The position numbers and the translations under genes were made by a program. 5,537 bases of DNA. Origin: Terrirubrum sp051646285 (GTDB lineage: Bacteria > Pseudomonadota > Alphaproteobacteria > Rhizobiales > Beijerinckiaceae). Position 1 is the stretch's first letter. Each line of letters opens with the position of its first letter. This document shows positions 5,473-5,537 of this stretch, piece by piece. The notes under the pieces are model-generated. The model saw only the letters and a list, made by a program, of their open reading frames with translations, ran no database searches and had not been told where the DNA came from. The DNA lies in the NCBI GenBank assembly GCA_051646285.1, contig JBOFCU010000095.1, positions 1 through 5,537 of the forward strand. The letters are read 5' to 3'.

Positions 5473-5537
5473 GTGATTCATGCCGTCTGTCTTGCTATTC
5501 TGGCCCCGGAACTGTGCCCGCGCCAGTGGGTGCGACA

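Noticed and set aside
1..5537. Mobile elements, tRNA genes, CRISPR arrays or horizontally acquired islands
   Set aside because: No transposase, integrase, terminal repeats, spaced direct repeats or tRNA-like cloverleaf was found, and base composition looks even throughout.

Overview
The window looks like chromosomal housekeeping DNA of an alphaproteobacterium, most likely Hyphomicrobiales (Rhizobiales). The reasons are the high G+C, the gene order (lgt, a MidA-type methyltransferase and pgeF on one strand; ubiK, a YbjN-domain gene and proC on the other), and protein sequences typical of that group. I see no rRNA, tRNA, CRISPR array, insertion sequence or phage gene.

Layout. Positions 1-2258 carry a leftward, tightly packed operon: lgt (2258-1416), the MidA/NDUFAF7-type methyltransferase (1419-340, GTG start inside the lgt stop) and the N-terminal part of pgeF (337 to the left edge). 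A divergent intergenic region (2259-2435) separates lgt from ubiK (2436-2693). A 290-bp non-coding stretch (2694-2983) follows, with several short inverted repeats and many GANTC sites. Then come ybjN-like (2984-3484) and proC (3488-4312), which form a tight pair, and a TetR-type regulator gene (4386-5126) preceded by an imperfect palindrome. A small two-helix membrane protein gene (5461-5099) runs towards the regulator, and the two coding sequences overlap by 28 bp at their 3' ends.

How the genes work together. Lgt lipidates prolipoproteins at the inner membrane. The MidA-type enzyme is related to the complex I assembly methyltransferase NDUFAF7. PgeF is a multicopper-oxidase-like/peptidoglycan-editing enzyme. 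UbiK assists ubiquinone synthesis. ProC makes proline. Several of these touch the respiratory chain or the envelope (MidA, UbiK, Lgt, PgeF). The TetR-type protein has a C-terminal half that reminds me of COQ9, another ubiquinone factor, but that link is only an inference.

Most of the window is ordinary. The points most worth a second look are a marked cluster of GANTC (CcrM methylation) sites at 2442-3000, alternative hairpins in the ubiK-ybjN gap, the palindrome in front of the TetR-type gene with that protein's atypical helix-turn-helix and COQ9-like features, and the overlapping convergent gene ends. I did not find a clear previously undescribed system.
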